DNA from: Diphasiastrum complanatum
Lineage: Eukaryota > Streptophyta > Lycopodiopsida > Lycopodiales > Lycopodiaceae
Direction: 5' to 3'
Assembly: GCA_029204225.1 (NCBI GenBank)
Contig: CM055094.1
Span: 17,922,808-17,986,807 of the forward strand
Length of the DNA stretch: 64,000 bases
Shown piece after piece: positions 21,421-32,892 of this stretch. The notes beneath the pieces were generated by a model, which worked only from the letters and a program-made list of their open reading frames with translations, was not told the DNA's origin and searched no databases. Both the position numbers and the translations under genes were made by a program. Positions within the stretch are counted from its first letter, which is position 1. Each line of letters begins with the position of its first letter.

Positions 21421-22115
21421 TTGCCTCTCCATGATCAATAATATCAAATAGAGAACATATCTCCCTCTTAACCTATAAAATATCTTCATTCCTCTTGGAA
21501 ATAATGAGTGAGTCATCAACATACATAGCAATTATGAAAACTTCTTCATTAATGATTTTTATATAGACATTAGAATCAGCTCCTATGGGATTAAAACCAA
21601 GATACTTCAATGCTTGGTCCTTCTTCTTATACCAGGCCCTGGCTGATTGCTTTAATCCATATATACTTCTTTTCATTTTGTAGGCATAGGAAGGAAACTT
21701 TTCTGAAATGAACCAACAAGCCGCTCCATGCAGATATCTTCTTCTAAATCTCCATATAAAAAAGTAGTCTTTTCATCTACTTGGTGAACTTCATAATTAA
21801 AGTATGCTGCAAGAGCAAGAAGTAGCCGAATACTTGTATGTTTCACTATAGGAGAGAAAGTTTCCATGTAGTCTATGCCATATTTTTGCGAAAATCCTTT
21901 AGCTACAAGTCTGGCCTTATATCTTGCAATCTTACCATCCGATCCATATTTGTATCGGTATATCCATTTGCACTTGATTGCTTTTCTGTCTTCAGGTAAA
22001 GGTTGCGACTCCCATACTTTGTTCTTTTCCATGGATTTCATCTCCTCTTTCATTGCTTCTTTCCATTTGTTTGCCTCTTGACACTCTATGGCTTCTTCAT
22101 AATTATGTGGTCCTG
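21421..22115 (-). pseudogene. Copia family X reverse transcriptase fragment
   Basis: From about 22115 down: NYEEAIECQEANKWKEAM, KAIKCKWIYRYKY, YKARLVAKGFSQKYGIDYM, HQVDEKTTFLYGDLEEDI, IYGLKQSARAWYKK and the catalytic box MYVDDSLIISKRNE (about 21525-21480). Asp of the usual QMDVKTAFL is replaced by Glu (QVDEKTTFL). The upstream end is cut at about 22115 by unrelated sequence, and the downstream end is fused to family Y at 21420, making a chimeric pol. Confidence 0.88.
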
Positions 22116-23179
22116 TTAGCCGATATTTTCGCACGAAAGATCGGCTATTTTTAGAGCAATTTTCACAATTTTGTACAAAAATTGGCATGTAAAACTCGGC
22201 TATTAATGGTAAAATCGACACACAACTGCCTATAGATAGATGTTCCAGCCCGCCCAAAATGTGGCTAGAGCAAATTTTGAGGCCTTAGAAATGGCCCATA
22301 AAATAGTTTACGGCCTTAGAATTGGCCTGATTATATTAGCCGGTATGGCCGAGCAAATTTTCCAATGTACTCCGTCACTTTTTTTTAATACAAAAAATTG
22401 CCTACTGTGTTTTTCAGGGACCGGTTGCCTTGAAGAAACCCCAAGTCATGAATGCTTGCCAATAACGATACACAGAAAAAACTGGCAAAGAGAAAAATCA
22501 ACTCGCAACAAATGGTCAAAAATTATGGGACAGGGTCAAGGAAACTGTGACAAAACTAGAGGCAAGTCCCGGTGCAAGTCGAAGCAGCACACTGATAGAC
22601 AAATCACCTCGACAGCTTAAGCCATGGGCCATGGACATGCAACAGTTACTGCTATCTGAGCATGAGCTATGATGAATCTCTGGGTGTGTAGTTCTACATG
22701 CAGATCTCGTTTTTGCTGCCTAGTCTTACAGTGACCTGCCACCCAACACACGAGCAACACCTTCTCCACTGTCTACAATAATGTCTGGTAATATTTTCAA
22801 CAGCTAGGCTATACAAGTGCGCTTCAACAACAACATTTTCGACCCTGTTGTTGTTCCTGTGCGGATTTCAAACATAAGATCAACACCCCTCTTGAGTGTT
22901 ACGAGGATGACAATATGATCTCACTGGACCCAGACATTTAAGCTTTGTCAACCTGATTTCTAACCATTGCTACATAGGGGTAAAGCGCGGGACTATATAG
23001 TAGCTACTAAACCTACACGTTGGCTATTGAGGACCTACCAAATCGGGCTACAGAGACTGCCCACAGTGATATGAATGCACAAAACCAGTCTTATCCCTGA
23101 CTGCGGCGTATCAATCTGTGTGTAACCATACCTGGTTGTTGTATGCACCTATGTGTCCGCAAATTAGCGTGTACTATCC
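22116..23179. other. Unassigned sequence between copia fragment X and the gypsy LTR
   Basis: No convincing gene. The start (22116-22430) holds several scattered GGCC/GGCCT-containing stretches; an open frame at 22240-22620 has no recognisable motif and odd composition. It may include LTR remnants, given the ATCGGCTATTTTT-type stretches. Confidence 0.35.
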
Positions 23180-24225
23180 ATGCCATCCTTCCAATCCAAG
23201 CATGGGAGATGGAAGACTCAGTTTGATGGATAGAAACCACAAGATCGGCTCAGATGGCAAAGTGGCGAATGCACTCATGACTCGACAGTTCGGCTAGGCA
23301 ACCGGTTCTCCTCTTCACATAAGGTACACCTCTTGGTTCCTTTCCAAAGCTCTACTTTTTTATCACTCTTAAGACCTTATGTGTGGGTATTAACAGCAAT
23401 CTCGATATCCATAGCTCTAGGTGAGGGTAATTAAGGACATCCCCATTACACTACGGCTACACTTGGTAGAGAAGATGGTGCTTACAATTTTCTTAAGATG
23501 TCCATGAGCAGTCAATCAACAATGTTAAGGCACACAAGATGAAGCCAGTACACATACACCAAATAGGACGTCGTCTCTTTGTTACTTGTCGTGCAACGTG
23601 GAGGTGCCAGTTATACGTGCCACTTTGTTTGATAAGCGATGGTATTTTGCCAACCGTTAGGCCTAGGTATTTCACTAGGCAGTTCCAACGAGGGATGTGA
23701 CTATGCTGACCCCTAACTGAACTAGTGTATTTCAACCACGTACGGTGACAACTCGCTCTTCTATTTCAAAGAGGACGAGCTAGTGACTCAAGTAGGCAAA
23801 AACTGGCTCACTACCAAGTACAGTGTCAAATGGGATTTTGTAAACTAAGCATCATACACGTAAAGCTTTCAATCATCGATGAGCCTTCAATAGTTATGAA
23901 CATAGTATGAGAGGCCACAATCAGCATGCTAGCTAACATGGTCGTCATTAGGTAAATTTGTAACAATGCTAATACGTACCATAGCTGATGCAATCTTCAA
24001 ATGTTGCTTAATTAATCATGCGGACGATATTCCAAACCACTTCATATTCCTTGCAGCCGTGCCTATGGGGGCCTGGAAAACCCTCATCGGTTGGGGAGCA
24101 CAGGGTGATTGAGACAGCGGTATCCCTCAATCACTCACGTAAGGGCAATGTGGGTCCTTCCCTTGTAGGGCTTCCTGGCGAGACCAATCACCCGTTGGAA
24201 ATTTTTCCCTATCATTGGTGCGTCT
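23180..24225 (+). mobile_element. Probable Ty3/gypsy 5' LTR (copy 1)
   Basis: A ~1.05-kb repeat with a second copy at 42622-43677. It reads S1 (23180-23380), core (about 23390-24040), S2 (about 24045-24218). It starts TGCCATCC and ends near CCTATCA. It is followed by ATTGGTGCGTCTGCC, which resembles a gypsy-type primer site, then ~460 bp of leader, then a gypsy gag at 24707. The LTR assignment is inferred from this order. The core is in the opposite orientation relative to S1 and S2 in the other copy. Confidence 0.5.
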
Positions 24226-24245
24226 GCCAAGAGCCGAACTTGAAA
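24226..24245 (+). promoter_or_regulatory. Possible gypsy primer-binding site
   Basis: TTGGTGCGTCTGCCAAGAG follows the presumed LTR end. It resembles the TGGYGCCGT-type primer sites of plant gypsy elements but is not an exact match to a tRNA end that I can confirm. Confidence 0.3.
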
Positions 24246-24706
24246 ACTTGATCATTGCTTGGAATGGAAGTTATTCACCCATAACTCATGACCAGATTTC
24301 ATTCTAGTCCTAGACCCTGACAAGTATTGTTGACTATTATCATATACTTATAGCACGCCAGCTGCACACTAGCATGTCTGGGCAAGCTACTAGTTGCAGA
24401 AAGCTACTATTACCGTCAAGTGGTTAGCATCACATAATGATGTGTGCTGGTCCCACACATAGAGTATACATTCTACCACCTTGTCACTATTACGGGCATG
24501 TTGTTTAGAATACTGTCAGCCGCACGTCCAACCTTGTTACATGCCCAAGTAATCAAGCCAGATGGGGACCCTCTACCTAAAAATAGTTGAATTTTCTTCT
24601 TGGTTATGGGGATTAGTACGGAGACGAGAAGCTTTACTGGAGCCTCCTAGAGTCGATTGCACATGACCAATTAGGGTACTTTTTTGGAATCACTCTAGTA
24701 GGCACC
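24246..24706. other. Presumed leader before the gypsy gag
   Basis: About 460 bases without a credible open frame, between the presumed primer site and the gag start codon. Confidence 0.35.
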
Positions 24707-25271
24707 ATGGCAAGACGTCCCACAGAACCAATCGTGGTGCCCCTGACCGTGGGCGCACTACCCACACTAAGCGGAAGTACACCAGAGTTCCATGGGCTCC
24801 TCTCTGAGAGTGACGAGGAACACCTTGATGTTTTTTGGATAGCATGTTTCATAAACCACATTATGGACCCACATCATGAGATGATGTTTTTCACAACTAC
24901 CTTGATTGGGGCTGCCAGACGTTGGTATCATAGCTTGCAACGAGGGACCATCCACGACATCGATACTTTTCATAGACTTTTTTTGAATGAGTTCGACCAT
25001 CATAAGCCTAGAGTGAGTAGTTTAACCCACAATAACAACATGTGGAAAACCAGTCCAGCTGCAGGAAGGCATCCCTACTATGCTTACGTTGAACCTCGTC
25101 AAGTTGCAAAGGACAAGTCTGTCAACTACCCGCAAAAAAGTCCAAATAGACTCCCAGTGCAACCAATTTCCCAAATCAGTCATATACCAATGAACATGGG
25201 ACATGAGCATACGAGACCCCAATCAGGCTTGGATGGCGTGAGAGATATGTTGGCAAAGTATCTGGGTACTA
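24707..25271 (+). pseudogene. Ty3/gypsy gag fragment, truncated
   Basis: The frame starts MARRPTEPIVVPLTVG and carries the gypsy gag core: PEFHGLLSESDEEHLDVF, HHEMMFFTTTLIGAARRWYH and FHRLFLNEFDHHK (about 24830-25010). This corresponds to the first ~100 residues of the retrotransposon gag domain. A Pro/Gln/His-rich segment follows with no zinc knuckle. From about 25272 the frame runs into the LTR of the next copia element and stops at 25372, so the rest of the gypsy element is missing. Confidence 0.8.
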
Positions 25272-25883
25272 TGAACGATTCGCGAATCGTAAGCATACCT
25301 CTAGGACAACAAATTGCAAAGGGACGCGAAACGAAAAGTTACGAAAGAAACGAAAAGAACGACGGAGACTAACTGATTAGTTTATTAGCGTTAACTAGCC
25401 TTATGATTTCTGCGTTTAGCCATCTTGTAAACTCCACATTGTGGAGGTATAAACGATCCTCTTTGGACTATAAAGAGATATCTGAATAGACAAAGTTATT
25501 GGAAGAGATAGAGAGAGAGATGTAGCGAGTAGAGCAAAAAGAAAATTACTAGAAACTGTGCATGAAAGTCTGCCAACAAGCTAAAAACAATGAAAGAGCA
25601 GAGTGTCATTCTGCCAACGAGCGAGACGCTGACGATCTCGCTCTAAAATTAAACTGATAATACAGTAGCTCTATTTTTGTGAATCTCCTTGTCTTGTGCT
25701 GTGTGTCTTGATTGCTATAATGAAATGTATTTTGTGATGTGCAGTCGCATGTCTAGGATTTTGTGAAGCTTCCCCGCAAAAGAAAATTCAAAGACACAAA
25801 ATCGTTCGCGAATACGAAGACGAAAACGAAAAAGAAATAGTTTCGCTTTTGCGACACTGAATAATGTTTTCGCTTCCGTGACA
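25272..25883 (+). mobile_element. 5' LTR of a decayed copia element (W)
   Basis: The right end is fixed by the primer site TGGTATCAGAGC at 25884 and by similarity of the last ~75 bases (CGAATACGAAGACGAAAACG through CTTCCGTGACA) to 29430-29507. The left end is approximate, near TGAACGATTCGCGAATCG at 25272, giving ~610 bp. It contains many CGAAA-type stretches, and a TATAAA-like box lies near 25450. Confidence 0.7.
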
Positions 25884-25895
25884 TGGTATCAGAGC
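25884..25895 (+). promoter_or_regulatory. Primer-binding site of copia element W
   Basis: TGGTATCAGAGC immediately after the 5' LTR; initiator tRNA-Met type. Confidence 0.93.
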
Positions 25896-25948
25896 TCACA
25901 AGTTATCATTACTGATATCTTAGTAGTGATTCTTCTAGGCAACACAAT

Positions 25949-27019
25949 ATGGGTACAACAATCCAGACAAGAGTAGCAATCAGTCTTGATGGCGCAAATT
26001 ATAGAATCTGGAAACTCAAAATCAAAACACTTTTGAAGGGCAAAGGCATCTGGTCGGTGACCGAACTCTCAGAGGTGCAGCCTCCAGAGGGAGAACCTAG
26101 GAGAGTTAAATGGATCTGAAAAGATGACCACGCAATGGCAATCATCGTTTTGTCCATAAATGAAGATCTACTCATGCATATTGAAGATTGCGAAAGTAGC
26201 CATGCAGCGTGGGAAAGATTAAAACAGAAGTATGAAGTGAGGACTACAGCTTCAGTCATGCACCTTCACAATCAGCTGCAATCCAGACGATGGGATGACA
26301 ATCAGTTGGATCAACATGTTGAGAAGATCATAACGATCTTCGCTCAGCTCGCTGCATCAGGATAGGAGCACCAGGTCCCAGCACCACAACAGTTGATGTA
26401 CTTCATGAAATCTCTACCGACGTCCTATCAGCCACTGAGAATGCTCATACTGAGTCTACCAGATATGACATTCGACAAAGCAGTCAGTCTTGTCGCTGAT
26501 GAGAGATTGATGAGAGACGAAGGAGAGGGAAGCAGTGATCAAGAAAAGGCTCTCTTCATGAAAGGAAAGAGAAAAAACAAGAACAAGCCAAGATTTGAGA
26601 AGACGAAGTCCTCGAATCAACAATCTTATTCCTGTGGTCACTGTCACAAACCAGGCCATACGACCAACAAATGCTGGTTCAATCGAACAATACCTTGCAT
26701 GCATTGCAAGAAGGAAGGACATCTTTCATACGATTGTAGATTCAACCCAAAAAGAAAGAACAAATCTGAAAAAGCTAATGTTCCAGAGTCATCAAAAGAT
26801 GCTGACAAAGGTGACGAAGCTTTCACGATACTCAATGACGCTTCAATGAGCTACACTGAACATGACTATGATGTAGTCATTGATTCTGGAGCAACATCAC
26901 ACGTCACCTGCAACAAGAAGATCTTGATCGACTTCAGAGAGTTCGAAAACAACAGAGCAATGATTCTAGGTGATGGGAGCAGACACGATGTCAAAGGCAT
27001 CAGCACTCTACAACTATGA
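25949..27019 (+). pseudogene. Gag and protease of copia element W
   Basis: It begins MGTTIQTRVAISLDGANYRI at 25949, a typical copia gag start. In-frame stops lie at 26117 and 26362. Further on are FMKSLPTSYQPLRMLILSLP and a double zinc knuckle, CGHCHKPGHTTNKC and CMHCKKEGHLSYDC (about 26630-26740), then protease VIDSGATSHVTC (about 26875-26910) and GDGSRHDVKGIS. The stop at 27017 falls within protease. Two zinc knuckles distinguish this family from element Y, which has one. Confidence 0.9.
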
Positions 27020-28347
27020 ACATTGCCAGGCCAAGCAGAGCTGTCAGGAGCACTCTATGTGCTCTCACTCAAAAACGATCTGCTATCTATCTCCAAGACG
27101 ATAGATCTTGGCATTCGAATTTTGTTCAATGGCAACACATGCCGCATGATCGAGAAGATGACAAACAAGTTGCTGACGGTCGGATGCAGAGAAGGAAATC
27201 TCTACCAGGCCAAGATAATCAGCAACTCCGATAGCATATTGAATGCTTCAGAAAATGAAGAGTAGCTATGGCATAGGAAATTGTATCATCTGAACATGCG
27301 GAGCCTGTATGACATGAGCAGAAAAGATATTGTCACAAGTCTCAAGATTTCAAAGCCCAAAACTAAGTTCTGCGAAGCCTGTCAAAAAGTCAAGCAACAT
27401 CGGAATCCATTCACGCATGAGGGAAGAAGAGCCAAGGAAGTTCTTGAGCTCGTCCACTCTGATGTCTGTGGATCGATGAAGATGAATTCGCTCTCAAGTT
27501 TGAGATACTTTTTGACGTTCATAGATGATTACAACCGGATGACCACGATCTGAAGTGTTTGATTCCTTCAAGAAGTTCGTGGCATTTGTAGACTGACACA
27601 ACTCGAAAAAGATACAAATCCTCATATATGACAATGGAGGTGAATACAAAGTAAAGAATTCTCAAGATTTTGTTATTAACAGAGGATCGAACACCAGTTC
27701 ACTCCTACATACACACCAGAATACAATGGTGTATCAAAAAGAAGAAACCAGACGCTAGTCAAAAGAGCCAGATGCATGATGGCACAGGATCAGTTGCCAA
27801 GTCAATTCTGGACCGAGGCAATAGTTGAAATGTACACCTGCAGAATGGATCAACAACGACAACACTGGATAACAAGACGCCGCCATACAAAATGTGGACA
27901 GGTCAAAAGCTTGATTTGTCATACGTACGTGTGTTCAGATGTGAAGCATATAAGCACATTCCAAAAGAAAAAAGAAACAAGCTCGATGAAAAATCAGAGC
28001 AAAAAACTATGGTCGACTATTGGAATGGAACACAAGTGTACAGACTCTACGATCCAACCACGAAGAAGGTTGTTTCGAGCAGAGATGTGAAGTTCGATGA
28101 GTCCACATTCCCTGGACTAAAAGACGAAATAGGCCATGAGATCTCCACACTGCTGCCTATTCAAGAGGGAGATCGAGGACATACATCAAATCAGAATGTA
28201 GAGCCGCAGACTCTAGAGCAGCAAGAAGCAAAGGATCAACCCCATGAATAAGAAACGTTCGAGCAGCGACAAAACGAGCCTAGAAGGTCAACAAGACAAA
28301 GAAGACCTCCAAACCGCTACTCTAACAATCTTCAATGGAGCGAAGAC
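27020..28347 (+). pseudogene. Integrase of copia element W
   Basis: The continuing frame holds ALYVLSLKNDLLSISKTIDLG, then LWHRKLYHLNMRSLYDMSRK, CEACQKVKQHRNPF (zinc-binding), Asp in LVHSDVCGSM, then FIDDYNRM before a stop at 27551. After a damaged stretch (27550-27770), the region corresponding to NGVAERKN reads NGVSKRRNQTL, so the catalytic Glu is replaced by Lys. QFWTEA and the C-terminal domain (VFRCEAYKHIPKEKRNKLDEK, RDVKFDESTFP) follow. Multiple stops. Confidence 0.87.
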
Positions 28348-29429
28348 ATGCAATTCGAGTACTGCAGCTTCACTGAAGAGCCAGCAACATACCAAGAAGC
28401 TATCCAAAGTCCGGAGGGAGAATTCTGGAAGCAGGCAATGTCAGAGGAGATCGAGTCGATGAGGCGAAACGAGGCATGGACATTAGAGCCACTGTCAGAA
28501 AACAGAAAAATAGTCGATTGCAAGTGGGTATACAAAAAGATGAAATCAGATGGCACCATTGGCCGCTACAAAGCAAGGCTTGTCACGAAGGGCTACACGC
28601 AGAGATATGGTGTTGATTATTTCGACACATATTCACCCATGGTCAAGATGACAAGCATAAGGCTACTCCTTGCATACACCACACAACACAATCTGGAAAT
28701 TCACCAGATTGACATGAAAACAGCCTTTCGCCACGGAGATCTAGAGGAGAAAAGCAACCTGGAGGTTTTGAAAGCCCCGACAATTGACAATATGTCTATC
28801 GGTGGCAAAGATGCATCTATGGTCTAAAACAGACATCACGAGCTTGGTACAAGAAGCTCGATGGTCTTCTGAAGTCTCTAGACTCCAATCCTACTCAACC
28901 AGACTACAATGTCTACATTAAATGGATAGGAAAAAAATTTGTGATATTGACCATTTTCATGGATGATTCGCTAATGATAGAAAATTCCTTGATGCTGATA
29001 AAAGACACGAAGAGTCAGATTTTTGAAAGCTACGAAATTACAGATCTTGGAAAAACAACAAAATGTTGGCTTTCTCTACTATGCATTGAGCCAATTCTTT
29101 TCAAATCCTGGCATGGCACATTGGCAAATGGCCAAACGAATCCTACAATATCTAAAGGATACCTAGAAAATTGGATTAACCTACAAAGCTGAAGACGAAG
29201 AAAAAAGATTCGAGTTGCACCACTATAGTGATGCGAGCTGGGCGAGCTGCAAAGATGACAGCAAGTCGATTACTGGAGGATGTACCATAGCGTGCGGAGC
29301 TGCAATCAGCTGGATATGCAAAAAGCAAACCTTGGTGGCTCAATCCTCTTGCGAAGCTGAATACGTTGTAGCTTCAAAGGTGGCGAATGAGGTAGTGTGG
29401 CTGCAGATGATGCTGGAGAAAATTGTTCA
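28348..29429 (+). pseudogene. RT and RNase H of copia element W, with internal deletion
   Basis: The frame from 28348 gives TYQEAIQSPEGEFWKQAM, KIVDCKWVYKKMK, YKARLVTKGYTQRYGVDY, IHQIDMKTAFRHGDLEE, where the usual TAFLNG is TAFRHG. After 28800 YGLKQT and the catalytic box survives as IFMDDSLMIENS (Tyr-Val replaced by Phe-Met). A deletion removes the RT tail near 29060-29100. RNase H resumes with HHYSDASWASCKDDSKSITG and VAQSSCEAEYVVAS (29215-29400) and runs directly into LTR sequence at ~29430. Confidence 0.87.
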
Positions 29430-29507
29430 TGAATACAAAGACAAAAACGAAAAAAAAAAAACAGTGTTGCTTTTGCGACACTGAACAGTGTTTTTGCTTC
29501 CGCGACA
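29430..29507 (+). mobile_element. 3' LTR remnant of copia element W
   Basis: Seventy-odd bases match the 3' end of the 5' LTR (25806-25883), ending CGCGACA. Most of the 3' LTR and the polypurine tract were lost in a deletion from RNase H into the LTR. Confidence 0.75.
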
Positions 29508-29605
29508 CTTTTAGTAGATGTTTAATGGTCACTTCAAAATGAAAGTTATGTAGAAGTTTATATTTTGCAAAAAATGTAGAAATTTTTGCTCTTTTAAACA
29601 ATATT

Positions 29606-29821
29606 TTGTTGGCCCCTCTAACAAGACAACACATAGAGATTGCTCACCATTTTGTGAGGGAAGAGATTCAGGCAAAGGAGATCAAGCTACATCATGTGTC
29701 TTCTTCAGATTGCCTTGCTGATCTACTCACTAAAGCCTTGCCAAAGGCTTCATTTATCAAGTTAAGATCAGCCTTAGGTGTTGTAGATAGATGTACTATA
29801 GTTGTATCATGTGAAAATTGA
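29606..29821 (+). pseudogene. RNase H C-terminus of another copia element
   Basis: The last ~70 residues of copia pol: RQHIEIAHHFVREEIQAKEI, LHHVSSSDCLADLLTKALPK, FIKLRSALGVVDRC. It joins unrelated sequence at ~29610 and ends just before the polypurine tract. It is the 3' end of a 5'-truncated element whose LTR follows. Confidence 0.88.
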
Positions 29822-29825
29822 GGAG
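29818..29825 (+). promoter_or_regulatory. Polypurine tract
   Basis: TTGAGGAG directly before the LTR start TGTTAGAATTT at 29826. Confidence 0.8.
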
Positions 29826-30491
29826 TGTTAGAATTTAGCAATTTTCACATGGTTTTTGATGAATATTAGACATCTATGTGGATCCACACATGTGAGGACC
29901 TGTCCACACGTGTGAAATGACACTTGTAATATTCAGATCCTTTTGATTAGCTTTTATTTGAGTCTAATATGACATCTCCTAAATTATAGGACTAGGTCCT
30001 AGATTGTAGGAATTTAAAAGGTCAACACAAACCACCAATGGATGATGTGGCAAACTTGATAGATCTTATCCGAAGTGGATATGGATAAAGTACAATGAGT
30101 TGTCCTTCACGTGCTGGATGTAGCTTAGAGAGAGATTATGGTGATTTTGTACTTGATCCATGATGGATCCATTTTTGAGCTAATGATGAGAAATCTTGGT
30201 CTGTGTAGCTATCATTGTGTTTTGACATCTTAAGCACTTTCTTTGTGGATGAATGCTTTGTAAATGATAAGTAAACCATTTCTCTGTTATCAGGCCGTAC
30301 AGTAGCTGTACTTCACACGTGTGAAGCCGTGGATCATCTTTTTTTATTGTTCTTGCTTGGAATCACAAAGATTGTCAAGTAGAAGCTAGATTTGGAAGCT
30401 AGTCTTGATATAGATCAAGATCCCAAGCTACCAATCACTCTTTGTGATCATTTGTAGATCAATTTCAGTCCATAAACTCTGAAATTTGACA
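29826..30491 (+). mobile_element. Complete LTR of a copia element
   Basis: 666 bp from TGTTAGAATTT to GAAATTTGACA, so the ends are inverted TGTYA...TRACA type. It contains a paired palindrome module, CACACATGTG (29885) and CACACGTGTG (29905), and a third CACACGTGTG at 30314. The next base after the LTR belongs to the MULE-like coding sequence, so the LTR is either a 3' LTR inserted there or a rearrangement endpoint. Confidence 0.88.
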
Positions 30492-32620
30492 TTGTGGAGG
30501 CTCTTTCATATGCGAGAACGATTGGTACTGTGCAGAAACATCATGGTGGATTTTTGTGTTATCATTGTAGTTTTAGACCAACATGTGTTGGGTCTTGTCC
30601 TGCCAAAATATATTATGTTATACCACATGATGTTCGGTATACAAGGCTCGCAATTCATTTAGGGTCACATTGTCATGAGGTGGCTGAAGGTGAATGTTTG
30701 CATACACGGAATATTGTTAGAAATTTGGTTGAAGATTAAGTTTCTAAATTGCTTGGTGTTGGACAAAATAAAATTGAAAAAGAGGTTGCAAAGGAGTTGA
30801 ATCAGTTGCTCTCTGATAATGGCTCTACAATTGAGATGTTAGATGCTGATAAATTTTCAGCTATGTTGGACCAATTACAACCCTTGACAAATCAAAGAAG
30901 GTGGTATAGAAAAATTTATCTACTTGGATTGTTTTCATTATCCGTTTTTTTTAACAAACGGTCTGCATGTTCTGTTGTCTGCTAATGAATGGTCCTTTCA
31001 CTGGATAATGTCAGGTTGAGAAAGTGGATAGATGACTTCAAAACCAGTAATGAACCCAATATGGATTCCGTGGATTCCATTCTGAAACTTAAAGAGAAGT
31101 GTCAGTATGACTATTTCCAAGGATCCTTGTTCCCTGGGCAGGTTTCAGATATTGATAATGAAAGATGTTTTATCTTCAAGATGTCTACTGTTGGGTCGGC
31201 TTCAGATGTGAATATTGTCAAACAAATGCAGAAGGGTGGTGCGCTGGAACATTCATGGATATGTTTTGATCATGTTAAAAGAATACATGGCTGGACCACA
31301 ATGGCAACCCATGTTTATGATCCCAGGTCTGTATATTCCATTGGACGATTTCTTTTCATATCATTCTAACCAATTGCTATCTATCTAAGAACTAGAACTT
31401 CCTTTTGCAGTATACAAAGCTTGCAAACTATAGCTATTTGTGAGATGAAGGTGGAAGACACAAAGGTGCAAGTAAAGTTTTGGAAAATGTTGAATGTTGT
31501 CATGCAAAAACATGGTCTAGAATTAGTACAATTTAGAGAGTTTATGGCAGATGAAGCAGGTGCCAATTGGGTAGTTGTCAGGAGGATCTATGGTAGCGGA
31601 GATGATGTGCCCATGGAGGGACGTGAGCGGTCTTGTCTTTTTTATTTTAATGATAGTTTGAAGAAACATACAGACCAATGCATCATACAAGACAAACGAG
31701 GTAAACATATTTCTCTATGTGAGGATTGGAGACTAGTGGTGGACATGATTGATGCCAATGCAAAGTACAACATAGTGAGGGCCATATGGCGATCAGGAGG
31801 TGCATATTCTAGCCAGATACCAACATTGGAAGCATGGCTATCTTGGTGGCACATAAGACATTCTCATTGGGGAAGATACATGGATGCCGGTGAGAGTGTG
31901 CAAGATTTTGCTATAAATTTCTATTTCATTGTTTGTAATTTTCTCTAAGATCATAACTTGTGCTCCATTGATTGACAGGTGGTTGAGGACAATGATATTG
32001 TCCATATGCCCAGAGTGAATTTGTTGTAGTCTCGGCATGGTAGTTGGCTTGCTACTGAGGCCTATCATTTACAATTGTCTCTCTACAATGCATGTGTGGG
32101 CGATCTGGTCAACACCATTTTGCAAAGTGCTCGATGCGGCTTCCTACACTAAAGGTCGACACATAGGAATAGGGCCTAGCCTTGAAAAGTTGATCAGTAG
32201 AGTAACGTCCAATAAAGCATCTGTTATGCAAGGGCAACCATTTGTCAATCTTGTGCGTGATGTTGTTGATTTTGCATCATTGTCTTCTGGTTCTTCCACT
32301 CTGAGTGGCAATGAGAAGAGGGTTCCCAGAAAATGCCATGTGGCTGATTGGACAAAGGATGATGTCAATGTCTCCCACAGGCTCGATATTGTGTATGTGA
32401 ATGTGTCGAGACAAAGCACAACTCAATCTAAACTACTTCATCGTGAACACGTCATCAAACGACATATGCAACTTGCAAGTGCTATTGCATAAAGAGAGAT
32501 TCACAAGACCATGTGGGCTATCCGACGCATACCAAGTGTTAGTAAAATAACTTGTATGGGCATGCTAGATGGTAGAAAGAAATGCGGTATTTTGTTGACA
32601 GCAGGGAAAGCAACATAAAC
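30492..32620 (+). pseudogene. MULE/FAR1-like transposase (decayed)
   Basis: Segments in one frame: 30494-30985 (CYHCSFRPTCVGSCP; TRLAIHLGSHCHEVAEGEC; one in-frame TAA at 30737), 30989-31369 (FIFKMSTVGSASD; FDHVKRIHGWTTMATHVYD, first catalytic Asp likely here), an intron at about 31330-31410, 31421-31948 (TIAICEMKVEDTKVQVKFW; FMADEAGANWVVVRRIYG, second Asp), an intron about 31895-31978, then HGSWLATE and IGPSLEKL. The pattern, with a Cys-rich N-terminus, IHLGxHxH and FMADxAxANW, fits a Mutator-like transposase family of land plants. Stops show decay. No terminal inverted repeats were seen; the left end is cut by the LTR. Confidence 0.6.
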
Positions 32621-32892
32621 CATTGTTGCTCCTAGTGTTTCTGGTAGACGTCAGTATAATAGCGATGATGTGGTTCTGTCCTACTGATATCACTCATACA
32701 TGGCAGCTGAATAAGAATATATTGATGGCACCCTTAAAAAATGAAGGTAGATGGTGTGTAAGCATTGGAACATCCCTTAGCCAAGATGAGATAGACATAC
32801 TGAATAAGGGTGGTTACATGTTGGAGTGTATGGAAGAACATGAAACACTTAGAATTTGCTTTGCACAGGAACACAGATCATGCTACACAGTA
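32621..32892 (+). other. Possible tail of the MULE-like gene
   Basis: An open frame (32623-33060) runs through here and into the LTR-like sequence beyond 32893. The part before 32893 (MAPLKNEGRWCVSIGTSLSQ, DEIDILNKGGYMLECMEEH) may be the end of the MULE-like protein in another frame. No domain is recognised. Confidence 0.3.

Noticed and set aside
22240-22620. 126-codon open frame (+)
   Set aside because: No motif, overlaps unassigned repeat-like sequence, no homologue recognised.
24045-24250. GC-richer segment as a possible structural RNA gene
   Set aside because: It is part of the duplicated LTR-like repeat and shows no tRNA or rRNA hallmarks.
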